From Mangrovivirga cuniculi (lineage in GTDB: Bacteria > Bacteroidota > Bacteroidia > Cytophagales > Cyclobacteriaceae): DNA of 64,000 nucleotides. The notes under the pieces are model-generated. The model was given only the letters and a program-made list of their open reading frames with translations, was not told where the DNA came from and searched no databases. A program made the position numbers and the translations under genes. Shown one piece after another: positions 54,346 through 62,722 of the stretch (the stretch's first letter is position 1; each line of letters begins with the position of its first letter). Location of the stretch: positions 4,280,001 to 4,344,000 of the forward strand of contig NZ_CP028923.1 of NCBI RefSeq assembly GCF_005166025.1, written 5' to 3'.

Positions 54346-54715
54346 AAAGGACATAAAAAGTCGGGAAGATATTGAAAAGCTTGTTACTGCATTTTATAAG
54401 AGCGTTTTGAAAGATAAAACTATCGGCTACTTTTTCACAGAAGTTGTTAAGCTGGATTTTGACAAGCACATGCCTGTTATGTTTGACTTTTGGGAATCGG
54501 TGTTACTGGGAGGTAGAAATTATTCTGGAAATCCAATGACCCCTCATTTTAAAATCAATGAGAAAGAACCATTAAAGGCGGCACATTTTGACCGGTGGCT
54601 ACAACTTTGGGAAGAAACTATCGACTATCATTTCGAGGGAAAAAAATCCGAGGAAGCCAAAACCAGAGCCGGGCAAATTGCAGGGCTGATGAAATTTAAG
54701 ATAGTGAATTCATAA
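54335..54715 (+). CDS. Group III truncated haemoglobin
   Basis: ATG 54335 gives 126 residues starting MKTKKDIKSREDIEKLVTAF, the family's usual length; an open frame begins at 54212 but it only shadows the Mut7-C gene. FTEVVKLDFDKHMPVMFDFWESVLLGG and the proximal histidine region KAAHFDRWLQLWEETI are typical of group III haemoglobins, thought to bind O2 or NO. Overlap with the Mut7-C gene suggests co-translation. Confidence 0.9.
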   Translation: MKTKKDIKSREDIEKLVTAFYKSVLKDKTIGYFFTEVVKLDFDKHMPVMFDFWESVLLGGRNYSGNPMTPHFKINEKEPLKAAHFDRWLQLWEETIDYHFEGKKSEEAKTRAGQIAGLMKFKIVNS

Positions 54716-54874
54716 TCTGCGTTAGATTTAGTTTCGCGTGAACAACCCCTTATTTTTTAGTAAATTTACAATAACACAAAGACACCTCACCTCTGTGGGT
54801 CAACACACCTCCAAGACCCAACCATACATAATTCATGATCGGAAAATAATTCTTCAAACACACCAAATATAATC

Positions 54875-56503
54875 ATGAAAAATTACCACACTACCGTGTA
54901 TCAGATCCTCTTTCTGATATCTCTAATTATGTTCGGTTGCTCAACCGACGAGGAAGCTTTCCGAGAAATTGATATTGAACAACAACAATCAATTTCCTTC
55001 GATGATCTATTCGACAAACTTGACCGAATTCCAAACATGATCGTAAGCAACAATGAATCTTTAAAGGATGCATTAAAAGATTCCAGACCTGGAGATCTAA
55101 TTATTCTGGCTCCTGGCATTTATGATCTACCTGTATCGGTTGGCGTTAACAATCTCAGCCTTTTTGGCGCAGGAAAAATAATAATCAAAAACCCTAAAGA
55201 TTCAGAGGGATCAATATTCTCCAATTCAAATGTTCAAAATCTTAATCTGCATAATGTCAAACTGGAAAATTATTCTGACTCACCTGAAATCAAACAATTA
55301 CAATTTGATACCAGGAGAAACAAACGTTTTATCTCATATACAAAAGAAATCCTTGCAGGAGATATTGCTCACTATACTTTTAGTGTGAGACTTGGAAATA
55401 AAGATTATGACTACGTCAATATTCACCGCCTGATTAAGGAATCATCTAATACTTTAGGAGAGGTATTTATGGTCCATGGGGCTAATCAAAATTTTACCGA
55501 TATTTTTCTAAGAGCAGGTGCTTCCATACCTTCTGAAACCACTTCCCTGCCGATTTTTCTCGCCAAATCAGATGTAGATGTCTGGGGAATTGACATGGCA
55601 TGGACCAGGGTACCTGAAAAAACCACCGACCTGAGTTTTATGAAAGACTGGGGTATTAAAAGAGATGTCCAGCACTTAAATAAAGCTATGAAAATAGCAC
55701 GGATAATAAGTGGCATTACCAAACAGGGATTTGGAAAGATGAATCTTATGGGATTTAGTTATGGTTCGGCAGTATTATATGGAGCAGCTGGATATGAAAC
55801 TACTATCAACAGCGCCAGAAGAAATATAAAAGGTGTAATACCTGTAGACCAGCCGATTAAATATAGTGAAGAATATGCTGCTTCCCGGGAAACTTCTTGT
55901 GTAAGAGGAGCAGAAGCAGCAAATGCAATAGAAGATGGAACTTATTTCAGAGCTCTTGGACTAAGTCCTCTAGCTCAATTAGCAATAAATGATCCAAATG
56001 GTGTTTCTCCTGCAATTCCCTCATTCACTAATCTTCAATTCATACTATTTGTTGGAGCCAATACTTATGCTTTAGGTCCGTCTTCAACACCAACATGGCA
56101 TTTTGTTGCAGGAGTTTACAATGGTCCAATCCCTGTAGATCTTAATTTTACTGAAAAGGAAAGATGGTTAAATCTCCTTGCTGATTTCGATTCAGGGCCC
56201 TATATGCCATTTCAGATTCTGGTAGATATGTTTGAATGTGAATGCGGCGAAAAAGCAACGTTCATCGATCAAAATCTGGAGGACATAAACTTACCCATAC
56301 TCAACGTGAGTGCACATGGAGGTAGCGGAGAATCAACTTTCTTAACACCTACCCTAACATCGAGTTCTGAGATAGAAAATCTCATGATTGAGTTTTTCCC
56401 AGACAATCCTGAATTAGACTTTGGACATGCTGATTTATTTATGGCAGACAATGCCAACTCTGTGTTCTGGGATCCACTTCGGATTTGGATTCAAAGTCAT
56501 TAA
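54875..56503 (+). CDS. Lipoprotein joining a beta-helix-like start to an alpha/beta hydrolase
   Basis: The 542-residue protein has a lipoprotein signal (ISLIMFGCSTDEE, Cys22). Residues about 55-130 read like the first coils of a pectate-lyase/chondroitinase-B beta-helix (SLKDALKDSRPGDLIILAPG, NNLSLFGAGKIIIKNP, NVQNLNLHNVKLENYS), but the helix then ends. Residues about 195-540 form an alpha/beta hydrolase with VFMVHGANQNFTDIFL, nucleophile GFSYGSAVLYG and a C-terminal histidine in FGHADLFMAD. It should act on the cell surface. I know of no function for this combination. Confidence 0.75.
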   Translation: MKNYHTTVYQILFLISLIMFGCSTDEEAFREIDIEQQQSISFDDLFDKLDRIPNMIVSNNESLKDALKDSRPGDLIILAPGIYDLPVSVGVNNLSLFGAGKIIIKNPKDSEGSIFSNSNVQNLNLHNVKLENYSDSPEIKQLQFDTRRNKRFISYTKEILAGDIAHYTFSVRLGNKDYDYVNIHRLIKESSNTLGEVFMVHGANQNFTDIFLRAGASIPSETTSLPIFLAKSDVDVWGIDMAWTRVPEKTTDLSFMKDWGIKRDVQHLNKAMKIARIISGITKQGFGKMNLMGFSYGSAVLYGAAGYETTINSARRNIKGVIPVDQPIKYSEEYAASRETSCVRGAEAANAIEDGTYFRALGLSPLAQLAINDPNGVSPAIPSFTNLQFILFVGANTYALGPSSTPTWHFVAGVYNGPIPVDLNFTEKERWLNLLADFDSGPYMPFQILVDMFECECGEKATFIDQNLEDINLPILNVSAHGGSGESTFLTPTLTSSSEIENLMIEFFPDNPELDFGHADLFMADNANSVFWDPLRIWIQSH

Positions 56504-56525
56504 AATACAAAATATCTCAAAAATT

Positions 56526-56558
56526 AAGGAGTTGAGTAAATTCAACTCCTTTTTTATT
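56526..56558 (+). terminator. Intrinsic terminator of the hydrolase lipoprotein gene
   Basis: AAGGAGTTGA (56526-56535) pairs with TCAACTCCTT (56542-56551), followed by TTTTTATT. Confidence 0.88.
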
Positions 56559-56680
56559 ATCTAACATACATTGAAAGGTTTTACCCTCTAAAAATATTGA
56601 AATTAAAGTCTAAATGAAGTACTTTAGACAGTTAATTAATCTAAAAATAATACAATTCTAAGTAATATTATAAAATAATC

Positions 56681-58906
56681 ATGAAGCACTTTTCTCTGTT
56701 TTTACTTTTATGCTTACCTGTTCTGTTTATTAATGCACAGGTAAAACCTTTAACACTTGAGGATATCCATCACAGCAGAAAATTTTCACCTAATGGTGTT
56801 TATGGAATAAACTGGATGAACGATGGTAGATATTATTCTAAATTAGTTTCTTCTGAAAATGGCAGACAAATTGTTAAATCAGACATCCTATCTGATAAAG
56901 TAGTTGAAACGATAGTAGATAGTAAAGATCTAAAATTAGAAGATGGTAATACACTAAACTTCAGTAGCTATTCTTTCAGTGCTGATGAGTCAAAATTATT
57001 ACTGCAGTCTAACAGAGAATCAATCTACCGAAGATCGTATAAGGCTGAATATTACTTATACGACAGAGAAACAAAACAACTTCTACCATTAGAAAAAGGT
57101 GAAAAAATCAGTTATGCGACCTATTCTCCAAATGGCGAAAAAGTAGCTTACGTCAAAGAAAATAATTTATACATTTTTGATATTTCTTCTGAAGAAACAA
57201 CTGCTATTACTGAAAATGGTGAGTTCAATAAGTTGATTCACGGAGCAGCCGATTGGGTTTATGAAGAAGAATTTGGTTTTGCTCAAGCATTCAAATGGTC
57301 TCCTGACAGCGAGAGTATTGCCTACTTAAGCTTTGATGAAGAAGATGTCAAAGAATATAACATGCAAAAATGGGGACCATTATACCCTGAAGACTATAAA
57401 TTTAAGTATCCTAAAGCAGGAGAAAAAAACAGTGAGATTAGCCTGTCTGTTTACAATGTAAACTCCGGTAATAATACCTCTATAGATCTTGGTGAGGAAA
57501 AGGATATTTATATCCCAAGATTTTACTGGACACCTAATTCTGATCTTGCCTTTATCAGATTAAACAGACATCAAAACCATATGGAATTGATGTTAGCTAT
57601 TGATGAAGGTAAAACAAAGACTATCCTTGAGGAAACTAGTGATACCTACGTAGATATTGAATACACAGATGAATTAATTTTTCTGGCTAATGGAGAGCAA
57701 TTTTTGAAACCTAGTGAAAAATCAGGATTCAAACACATTTATCTCTATGATATGGAGGGGAATGAAATAAGACAGGTAACTGAGGGAGAGTGGGAAGTTT
57801 CAACACTATATGGATATGATGAAAACACTAAAACTCTTTATTTCACCTCCAGGGAAGTTTCACCTCTTGAAAACCATTTATACAGCATTAAAATAAACGG
57901 AAAAAAGAAAAAGCAATTATCTGAAGAAAGCGGCTGGCATGGAGCTAATTTTAGCCCGGACTTTGAATATTATATAGCCAATTATTCATCTGTTAATCAT
58001 CCAGGCTTATATCGACTTTATAAATCAGGTCAAAATGAACCAATGGCCGTATTGGAAGACAATAAAAAACTACAGAAGGTAAATGAGAAATATTATCAGG
58101 GTAAACATTCTTTCTTTTCTTTTGAAACGCCTGAAGGCGTAAAGCTAAATGGATACGAAATCCTGCCTGCAGATTTTGATCCGGATAAAAAATACCCTGT
58201 TTTAATGTATGTTTATGGCGGACCGGGAAGTCAAACGGTTACGAACAGAGCAGGTGGTTCCAGAGAAAGATGGTTTCACTACCTGGCACAACAAGGTTAT
58301 ATTGTGGTAAGTGTAGATAACCGTGGAACCGGTGGAAGAGGAAAAGATTTTAAGCATGTTACCTATAAAAATTTAGGTAAATACGAAGTAAAAGACCAGA
58401 TCTATGCGGCAAAATACCTGGCTAAAAAAGAGTATGTTGATGAGTCAAGAATCGGCATATTCGGATGGAGCTATGGCGGCTACATGGCTTCTTTATGTTT
58501 ATTTATTGGAAATGATGTTTTTAATACTGCCGTTGCAGTAGCTCCTGTAACCACATGGAGGTATTATGATACCATCTATACAGAAAGATATTTACAGCGG
58601 CCACAAGATAATGCTTCTGGTTATGATGATAACAGTCCGATTACTCATGCTTCAAAATTAAAAGGCAATTATTTACTTATTCACGGTACGGCTGATGATA
58701 ACGTTCATTTTCAGAATGCGGTTGATCTACAAAATGAACTAATCAAACAGGGTAAGCAATTTGACTCTTTTTACTACCCTGGAAAAAACCATGGGATATA
58801 TGGCGGAAACACAAGGCTGCATTTGTTTGAAATGATAACAAATTATTTAAATAACAATCTTAAGAAGGGTCAAACTCCATCAGAAGAATCTTCTTCAAAA
58901 CCTTAA
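56681..58906 (+). CDS. Dipeptidyl peptidase IV-type S9 serine peptidase
   Basis: The 741-residue protein has a signal peptide (to about residue 20), an eight-bladed propeller with the DPP IV marker DWVYEEEFGFAQAFKWSPDS, and the catalytic domain with GWSYGGYMAS (Ser597), HGTADDNVHFQ (Asp) and GKNHGIYGG (His). It removes Xaa-Pro or Xaa-Ala dipeptides from peptide N-termini in the periplasm. It has its own terminator. Confidence 0.95.
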   Translation: MKHFSLFLLLCLPVLFINAQVKPLTLEDIHHSRKFSPNGVYGINWMNDGRYYSKLVSSENGRQIVKSDILSDKVVETIVDSKDLKLEDGNTLNFSSYSFSADESKLLLQSNRESIYRRSYKAEYYLYDRETKQLLPLEKGEKISYATYSPNGEKVAYVKENNLYIFDISSEETTAITENGEFNKLIHGAADWVYEEEFGFAQAFKWSPDSESIAYLSFDEEDVKEYNMQKWGPLYPEDYKFKYPKAGEKNSEISLSVYNVNSGNNTSIDLGEEKDIYIPRFYWTPNSDLAFIRLNRHQNHMELMLAIDEGKTKTILEETSDTYVDIEYTDELIFLANGEQFLKPSEKSGFKHIYLYDMEGNEIRQVTEGEWEVSTLYGYDENTKTLYFTSREVSPLENHLYSIKINGKKKKQLSEESGWHGANFSPDFEYYIANYSSVNHPGLYRLYKSGQNEPMAVLEDNKKLQKVNEKYYQGKHSFFSFETPEGVKLNGYEILPADFDPDKKYPVLMYVYGGPGSQTVTNRAGGSRERWFHYLAQQGYIVVSVDNRGTGGRGKDFKHVTYKNLGKYEVKDQIYAAKYLAKKEYVDESRIGIFGWSYGGYMASLCLFIGNDVFNTAVAVAPVTTWRYYDTIYTERYLQRPQDNASGYDDNSPITHASKLKGNYLLIHGTADDNVHFQNAVDLQNELIKQGKQFDSFYYPGKNHGIYGGNTRLHLFEMITNYLNNNLKKGQTPSEESSSKP

Positions 58907-58919
58907 TATAACAAAATTT

Positions 58920-58963
58920 AATAGCGGGTTTGAATTATTACTTTCCCGCTATTATTTTTTTTG
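58920..58963 (+). terminator. Intrinsic terminator of the S9 peptidase gene
   Basis: AATAGCGGG (58920-58928) pairs with CCCGCTATT (58945-58953), followed by ATTTTTTTT. Confidence 0.85.
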
Positions 58964-58998
58964 CTATTTTCGGTCGAATCATATAAAACTGAATTTTC

Positions 58999-59706
58999 AT
59001 GTTTGAAGAGTGGACTGATTTTTTAGCTATTAGTGGGCTGGTTTTTCTTGGAATTGCCTTAATTATTTTTGGTTACCACCTCATAAAGGTGAATTTTTTT
59101 CTATCACCAAAACAAGCATACGAATATATCAGCAAAAATGAAGTTCGAACTTTACAATATGGACTATATTCTGTCATCATATCACTTGCTTTTTTTGTAA
59201 ATACTTTTTTTGAAGGAGCAGACCTGTTGTGGTGGCTTGTAAGAATTTTCCTCACTGTAATGACCGGGCTTATACTGAGCGTAGTCATTAAATCATATCT
59301 TAAATATTACTATCCGTTTCATCTTGAAAAACGATTAAAAAGATTGAGATATAAACCAAGAGTTTCTCCAAAAACCGGTCGGATGATGAAATTACTTGAT
59401 GAGGATGAAGAGGACGTCTACCTTGATGAAGGTATGCAGACCGAAGAAAATGTTTATTCTGTTGATTACGATGTCTGGATCGATGAAGAAACGGGATATA
59501 CAATGATAGAAAAATACCAGGGCCATCTTATTGCTTCAAGATGCCCGGAATGCAATTACAATACATTTAAAGTAGAAGAAGAAGATCTTGTCGTCCCTCC
59601 CAGCCTTTCCTCTGAAGGGAAACTAATCAAATCTTTTAGATGCAAATACTGTGGCCACACGGAAAAGAAATCCTTTCAGGTAGCTAAACTTTCAGAAAAT
59701 CAGTAA
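58999..59706 (+). CDS. Membrane protein with C-terminal zinc ribbon, function unknown
   Basis: The 235-residue protein has three membrane segments (about 9-28, 52-70, 75-95), a basic linker, and a cytoplasmic end with CPECNYNTF and CKYCGHTEKK, which make a four-cysteine zinc ribbon. I do not recognise a family name. It lies between the S9 peptidase gene and the ilv leader. Confidence 0.75.
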   Translation: MFEEWTDFLAISGLVFLGIALIIFGYHLIKVNFFLSPKQAYEYISKNEVRTLQYGLYSVIISLAFFVNTFFEGADLLWWLVRIFLTVMTGLILSVVIKSYLKYYYPFHLEKRLKRLRYKPRVSPKTGRMMKLLDEDEEDVYLDEGMQTEENVYSVDYDVWIDEETGYTMIEKYQGHLIASRCPECNYNTFKVEEEDLVVPPSLSSEGKLIKSFRCKYCGHTEKKSFQVAKLSENQ

Positions 59707-59985
59707 AAATCATGTGATTAAACATTCGTTAGGCATATAATTCCTAATACGATTACGTTTGCGATGTTTTTTTACAAAGTTTTCATTTCTGCCAATCACA
59801 CCACGACTTTAATTAACACATATTCAATATTGAGTCTTATTTTTAATAATTTAAAATTATATTCTTCACTAACAACCGTTAGTAAATTAATATTCTGCAT
59901 TTATTTAAAATAAAAAACTAATATTTTGCTTGTTAGAGTAAACGCCAACACTTAATATTGTATTAAGCATAAAGGTTAAATTGAA

Positions 59986-60051
59986 ATGATGAAAGCAAAT
60001 AACATCCTGATTATCCTGATAAACATTGTGATCATTGTCGGAGGACATTGA
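59986..60051 (+). CDS. ilv operon leader peptide
   Basis: ATG-ATG at 59986 opens a 21-residue frame ending TGA at 60049-60051. Residues 7-18 are ILIILINIVIIV, so 11 of the 21 residues are Ile, Leu or Val, the products of the operon downstream. The peptide ends GGH over the bases GGAGGACAT that take part in the antiterminator. Such a run is not expected by chance and is how leader peptides of ilv operons look in enteric bacteria. Confidence 0.88.
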   Translation: MMKANNILIILINIVIIVGGH

Positions 60052-60089
60052 CCAGGGGGATGTTATTGCAGTATCAAAAGCCGTTCTCC
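60040..60089 (+). promoter_or_regulatory. Antiterminator pairing of the ilv attenuator
   Basis: GGAGGAC (60040-60046, the last sense codons of the leader) can pair with GTTCTCC (60083-60089, the left arm of the terminator), 7 bp with one G-U. A ribosome stalled at the Ile/Val codons would leave GGAGGAC free, blocking the terminator; a ribosome at the stop codon 60049-60051 would cover it. A further 10-bp pairing, AATAACATCC (59998-60007) with GGATGTTATT (60058-60067), encloses the leader. Pairings are seen; the mechanism is inferred. Confidence 0.7.
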
Positions 60090-60111
60090 CAACAGAGACG
60101 GCTTTTTATTT
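60076..60111 (+). terminator. ilv attenuator terminator
   Basis: AAAAGCCGT-TCTC (60076-60088) pairs with GAGACGGCTTTT (60095-60106), one T bulged, followed by T-rich TATTTT. It lies between the leader peptide and ilvE, so it must be suppressed for the operon to be expressed. Confidence 0.88.
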
Positions 60112-60147
60112 TAAGAAGATTGTTTCCATAATAAACGTGAAGGATAT

Positions 60148-61038
60148 ATGTATTTCTCTAAAAAAAGCATCGTATTATTTGACGGCGAGTGGCGAAAAGC
60201 AGAAGATGCCGAAGTAAGTCTATACAATCAGACCATGCATTACGGTCTGGGGGTATTTGAGGGGATGAGGGCCTACAAAACTGACGAAGGTGCAAAAATT
60301 TTCAAACCGAACAGGCATTTTGACAGACTTATTAATTCTGCAAAAAAGCACCATTTAAATTTCCCCTTTACTTCTTTAGAACTAACAGAACTAGCCTACG
60401 AACTGCTAAAAAAGAACAAGCTAAAAAATGCATATATCAGGCCATTGATCTACGCTGGCCCTTATATGGGTTTGAGAACAGCGCCTGCGGCTCATTTTTT
60501 GATGGCAGCATGGGAATGGAATAATTACCTGGGAGAAGAACCGCTAAATGTTAACATCAGTAAGTACGAAAAATTAAATCCTGCAGGTGCTCATATTGAG
60601 TCGAAGGTAGTAGGGAATTATGTTAATTCCATACTTGCATCAAACGACGCTAGAGACAAAGGCTATGATGAAGCATTGATGCTCGATATGAATGGATATA
60701 TCGCCCAGGGTCCAGCTGCAAATTTCTTCTACGAGAAGGATGAAGTGTTATACACTCCGAAAAAAGGATATATAATGCCGGGAATTACCAGGCAAACGAT
60801 AATAGACCTCGCGAATGAAACCGGATTTAAGATTGTAGAGAAAGATATCAGGCCGGAAGAAATTCTCGATGCTGACAGTGCATTTTTTACAGGCACAGCA
60901 ATAGAGGTAACTGGAATTAAATCCATTGAAGGCAGGAAAATGCGAATTCCATGGAAGGAAAGCATTGGGTACAGTCTGTTTTTAATGTACCGCAGAAAAG
61001 TTACCAAAGATCATCTAACGGCATTTAACCTGGTTTAA
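60148..61038 (+). CDS. ilvE: Branched-chain amino acid aminotransferase
   Basis: The 296-residue fold-type IV aminotransferase has [32 protein letters not shown], the PLP-lysine region [14 protein letters not shown] (Lys153), and GIITRQ-type text [18 protein letters not shown]. It makes Ile, Leu and Val from their keto acids. The leader and attenuator precede it and ilvD follows after 8 bases. Confidence 0.94.
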   Translation: MYFSKKSIVLFDGEWRKAEDAEVSLYNQTMHYGLGVFEGMRAYKTDEGAKIFKPNRHFDRLINSAKKHHLNFPFTSLELTELAYELLKKNKLKNAYIRPLIYAGPYMGLRTAPAAHFLMAAWEWNNYLGEEPLNVNISKYEKLNPAGAHIESKVVGNYVNSILASNDARDKGYDEALMLDMNGYIAQGPAANFFYEKDEVLYTPKKGYIMPGITRQTIIDLANETGFKIVEKDIRPEEILDADSAFFTGTAIEVTGIKSIEGRKMRIPWKESIGYSLFLMYRRKVTKDHLTAFNLV

Positions 61039-61046
61039 CAAACACA

Positions 61047-62720
61047 ATGACATTAAACAAATACAGTAAAGCGGTTACGCAGGATCCTACGCAACCGGCA
61101 GCTCAGGCTATGCTTCATGCGATTGGGTTGACGAAGGAAGATCTGGGAAAACCACAGGTTGGAATAGTCAGCACAGGTTATGAGGGAAACCCTTGTAACA
61201 TGCATCTAAACGATCTTGCGGCCGAAGTAAAAAAAGGCACTTTAGAAAAAGATCTTATTGGTCTTATTTTTAATACCATAGGTGTTTCCGATGGAATTTC
61301 CATGGGAACGGATGGTATGAGATACTCCCTTCCAAGTAGAGATATCATTGCTGACAGCATTGAAACCGTGGTATCCGGAATGAATTATGATGGATTTGCT
61401 GCTGTAGTCGGATGTGATAAAAATATGCCTGGTGCAATGATTGCCGCAGGTAGACTTAATCGTCCGGCAGTACTGGTTTATGGCGGAACTATTAAACCAG
61501 GATGTTATAAAAGTAAAAAGCTGGACGTTGTTTCTGCTTTTGAAGCCTTAGGGCAAAAATTTGCCGGTAAAATAGACGAAAAAGAATTTGAGGGTGTGGT
61601 AATGAATGCTTGTCCGGGCCCGGGTGCTTGTGGCGGAATGTACACTGCAAATACCATGGCTTCTGCAATGGAGGCAATGGGCTTGACCCTACCATATTCA
61701 TCATCAAATCCTGCAGAAGGAACCGAAAAAACTGATGAGTGCCTGAATTCCGGAAGAGCATTAAAATTACTTCTTGAAAAGGACTTGAAACCAAGGGATA
61801 TTGTTTCAAGAGAGTCCTTTGAAAATGCTTTTAGATTGATCATCGCTCTTGGAGGATCAACCAATGCGGTATTGCACATGATTGCTGTTGCAAAAGCTTT
61901 TGAAATTCCTTTTACCCTCAATGATATAAAAGAAATAAGTAGTAAAACTCCATTTCTAGCCGACCTTAAACCAAGTGGAAAATATGTAATGGAAGATCTT
62001 CATAAGGTAGGCGGAACCCCCGCAGTGATGAAAATGCTTCTTTCTGAAGGATTGCTTACCGGTGATTGCCTGACTGTAACCGGTAAAACATTAGCTGAAA
62101 ACCTCAGCGAAGTAGCTCCTCTTAAAGAAGGTCAGGAAATAATACATTCTGTAAATAATCCGGTAAAAAAGGAAGGCCACCTTGCTATTCTTCATGGCAA
62201 TCTGGCTGAAAATGGTGCAGTTGCTAAAATAACTGGAAAAGAAGGTGAGCAATTTACAGGTACTGCGAGAGTATTCAACAGTGAATATGAAGCAAATGAT
62301 GGGATCAGAGAAGGAAAAGTAAAAGCTGGAGATGTGGTGGTGATCAGGTATGAAGGCCCTAAAGGTGGCCCGGGAATGCCTGAAATGTTAAAACCAACTT
62401 CAGCTATTATGGGTGCAGGGCTCGGAAAAGAAGTTGCCCTAATTACTGATGGCCGCTTCTCGGGAGGAACTCATGGTTTTGTAGTGGGACATATCACACC
62501 TGAAGCTCAGGAGGGCGGATTGATCGCTTTATTAAAGGATGGGGATAAAATTACAATTGATGGTATTGGTAAAACTATTTCTGCCGATCTCACCAAAGAA
62601 GAAATTAAACAGAGAAGGAAAGAATGGACAGCACCTCCTCTTAAGAAAAAATCAGGAATATTATACAAATACGCAAAAAGTGTAGCACCGGCTGATCAAG
62701 GCTGCGTAACCGATAGTTAA
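61047..62720 (+). CDS. ilvD: Dihydroxy-acid dehydratase
   Basis: The 557-residue protein has [40 protein letters not shown] (iron-sulfur cluster cysteines), [17 protein letters not shown] and [16 protein letters not shown]. It makes 2-keto acids in Ile and Val synthesis. It lies between ilvE (8 bases) and ilvB (2 bases). Confidence 0.97.
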   Translation: MTLNKYSKAVTQDPTQPAAQAMLHAIGLTKEDLGKPQVGIVSTGYEGNPCNMHLNDLAAEVKKGTLEKDLIGLIFNTIGVSDGISMGTDGMRYSLPSRDIIADSIETVVSGMNYDGFAAVVGCDKNMPGAMIAAGRLNRPAVLVYGGTIKPGCYKSKKLDVVSAFEALGQKFAGKIDEKEFEGVVMNACPGPGACGGMYTANTMASAMEAMGLTLPYSSSNPAEGTEKTDECLNSGRALKLLLEKDLKPRDIVSRESFENAFRLIIALGGSTNAVLHMIAVAKAFEIPFTLNDIKEISSKTPFLADLKPSGKYVMEDLHKVGGTPAVMKMLLSEGLLTGDCLTVTGKTLAENLSEVAPLKEGQEIIHSVNNPVKKEGHLAILHGNLAENGAVAKITGKEGEQFTGTARVFNSEYEANDGIREGKVKAGDVVVIRYEGPKGGPGMPEMLKPTSAIMGAGLGKEVALITDGRFSGGTHGFVVGHITPEAQEGGLIALLKDGDKITIDGIGKTISADLTKEEIKQRRKEWTAPPLKKKSGILYKYAKSVAPADQGCVTDS

Positions 62721-62722
62721 TT

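Noticed and set aside
54797-54819. GGGTC/GACCC pairing before the hydrolase lipoprotein gene
   Set aside because: A five-base stem with a long loop and no T-run does not support a terminator or a riboswitch.
59881-59985. Promoter for the ilv leader
   Set aside because: The text TAATATTTTG near 59939-59948 is close to a -7 element but has one base too many, and no TTG stands at the right distance.
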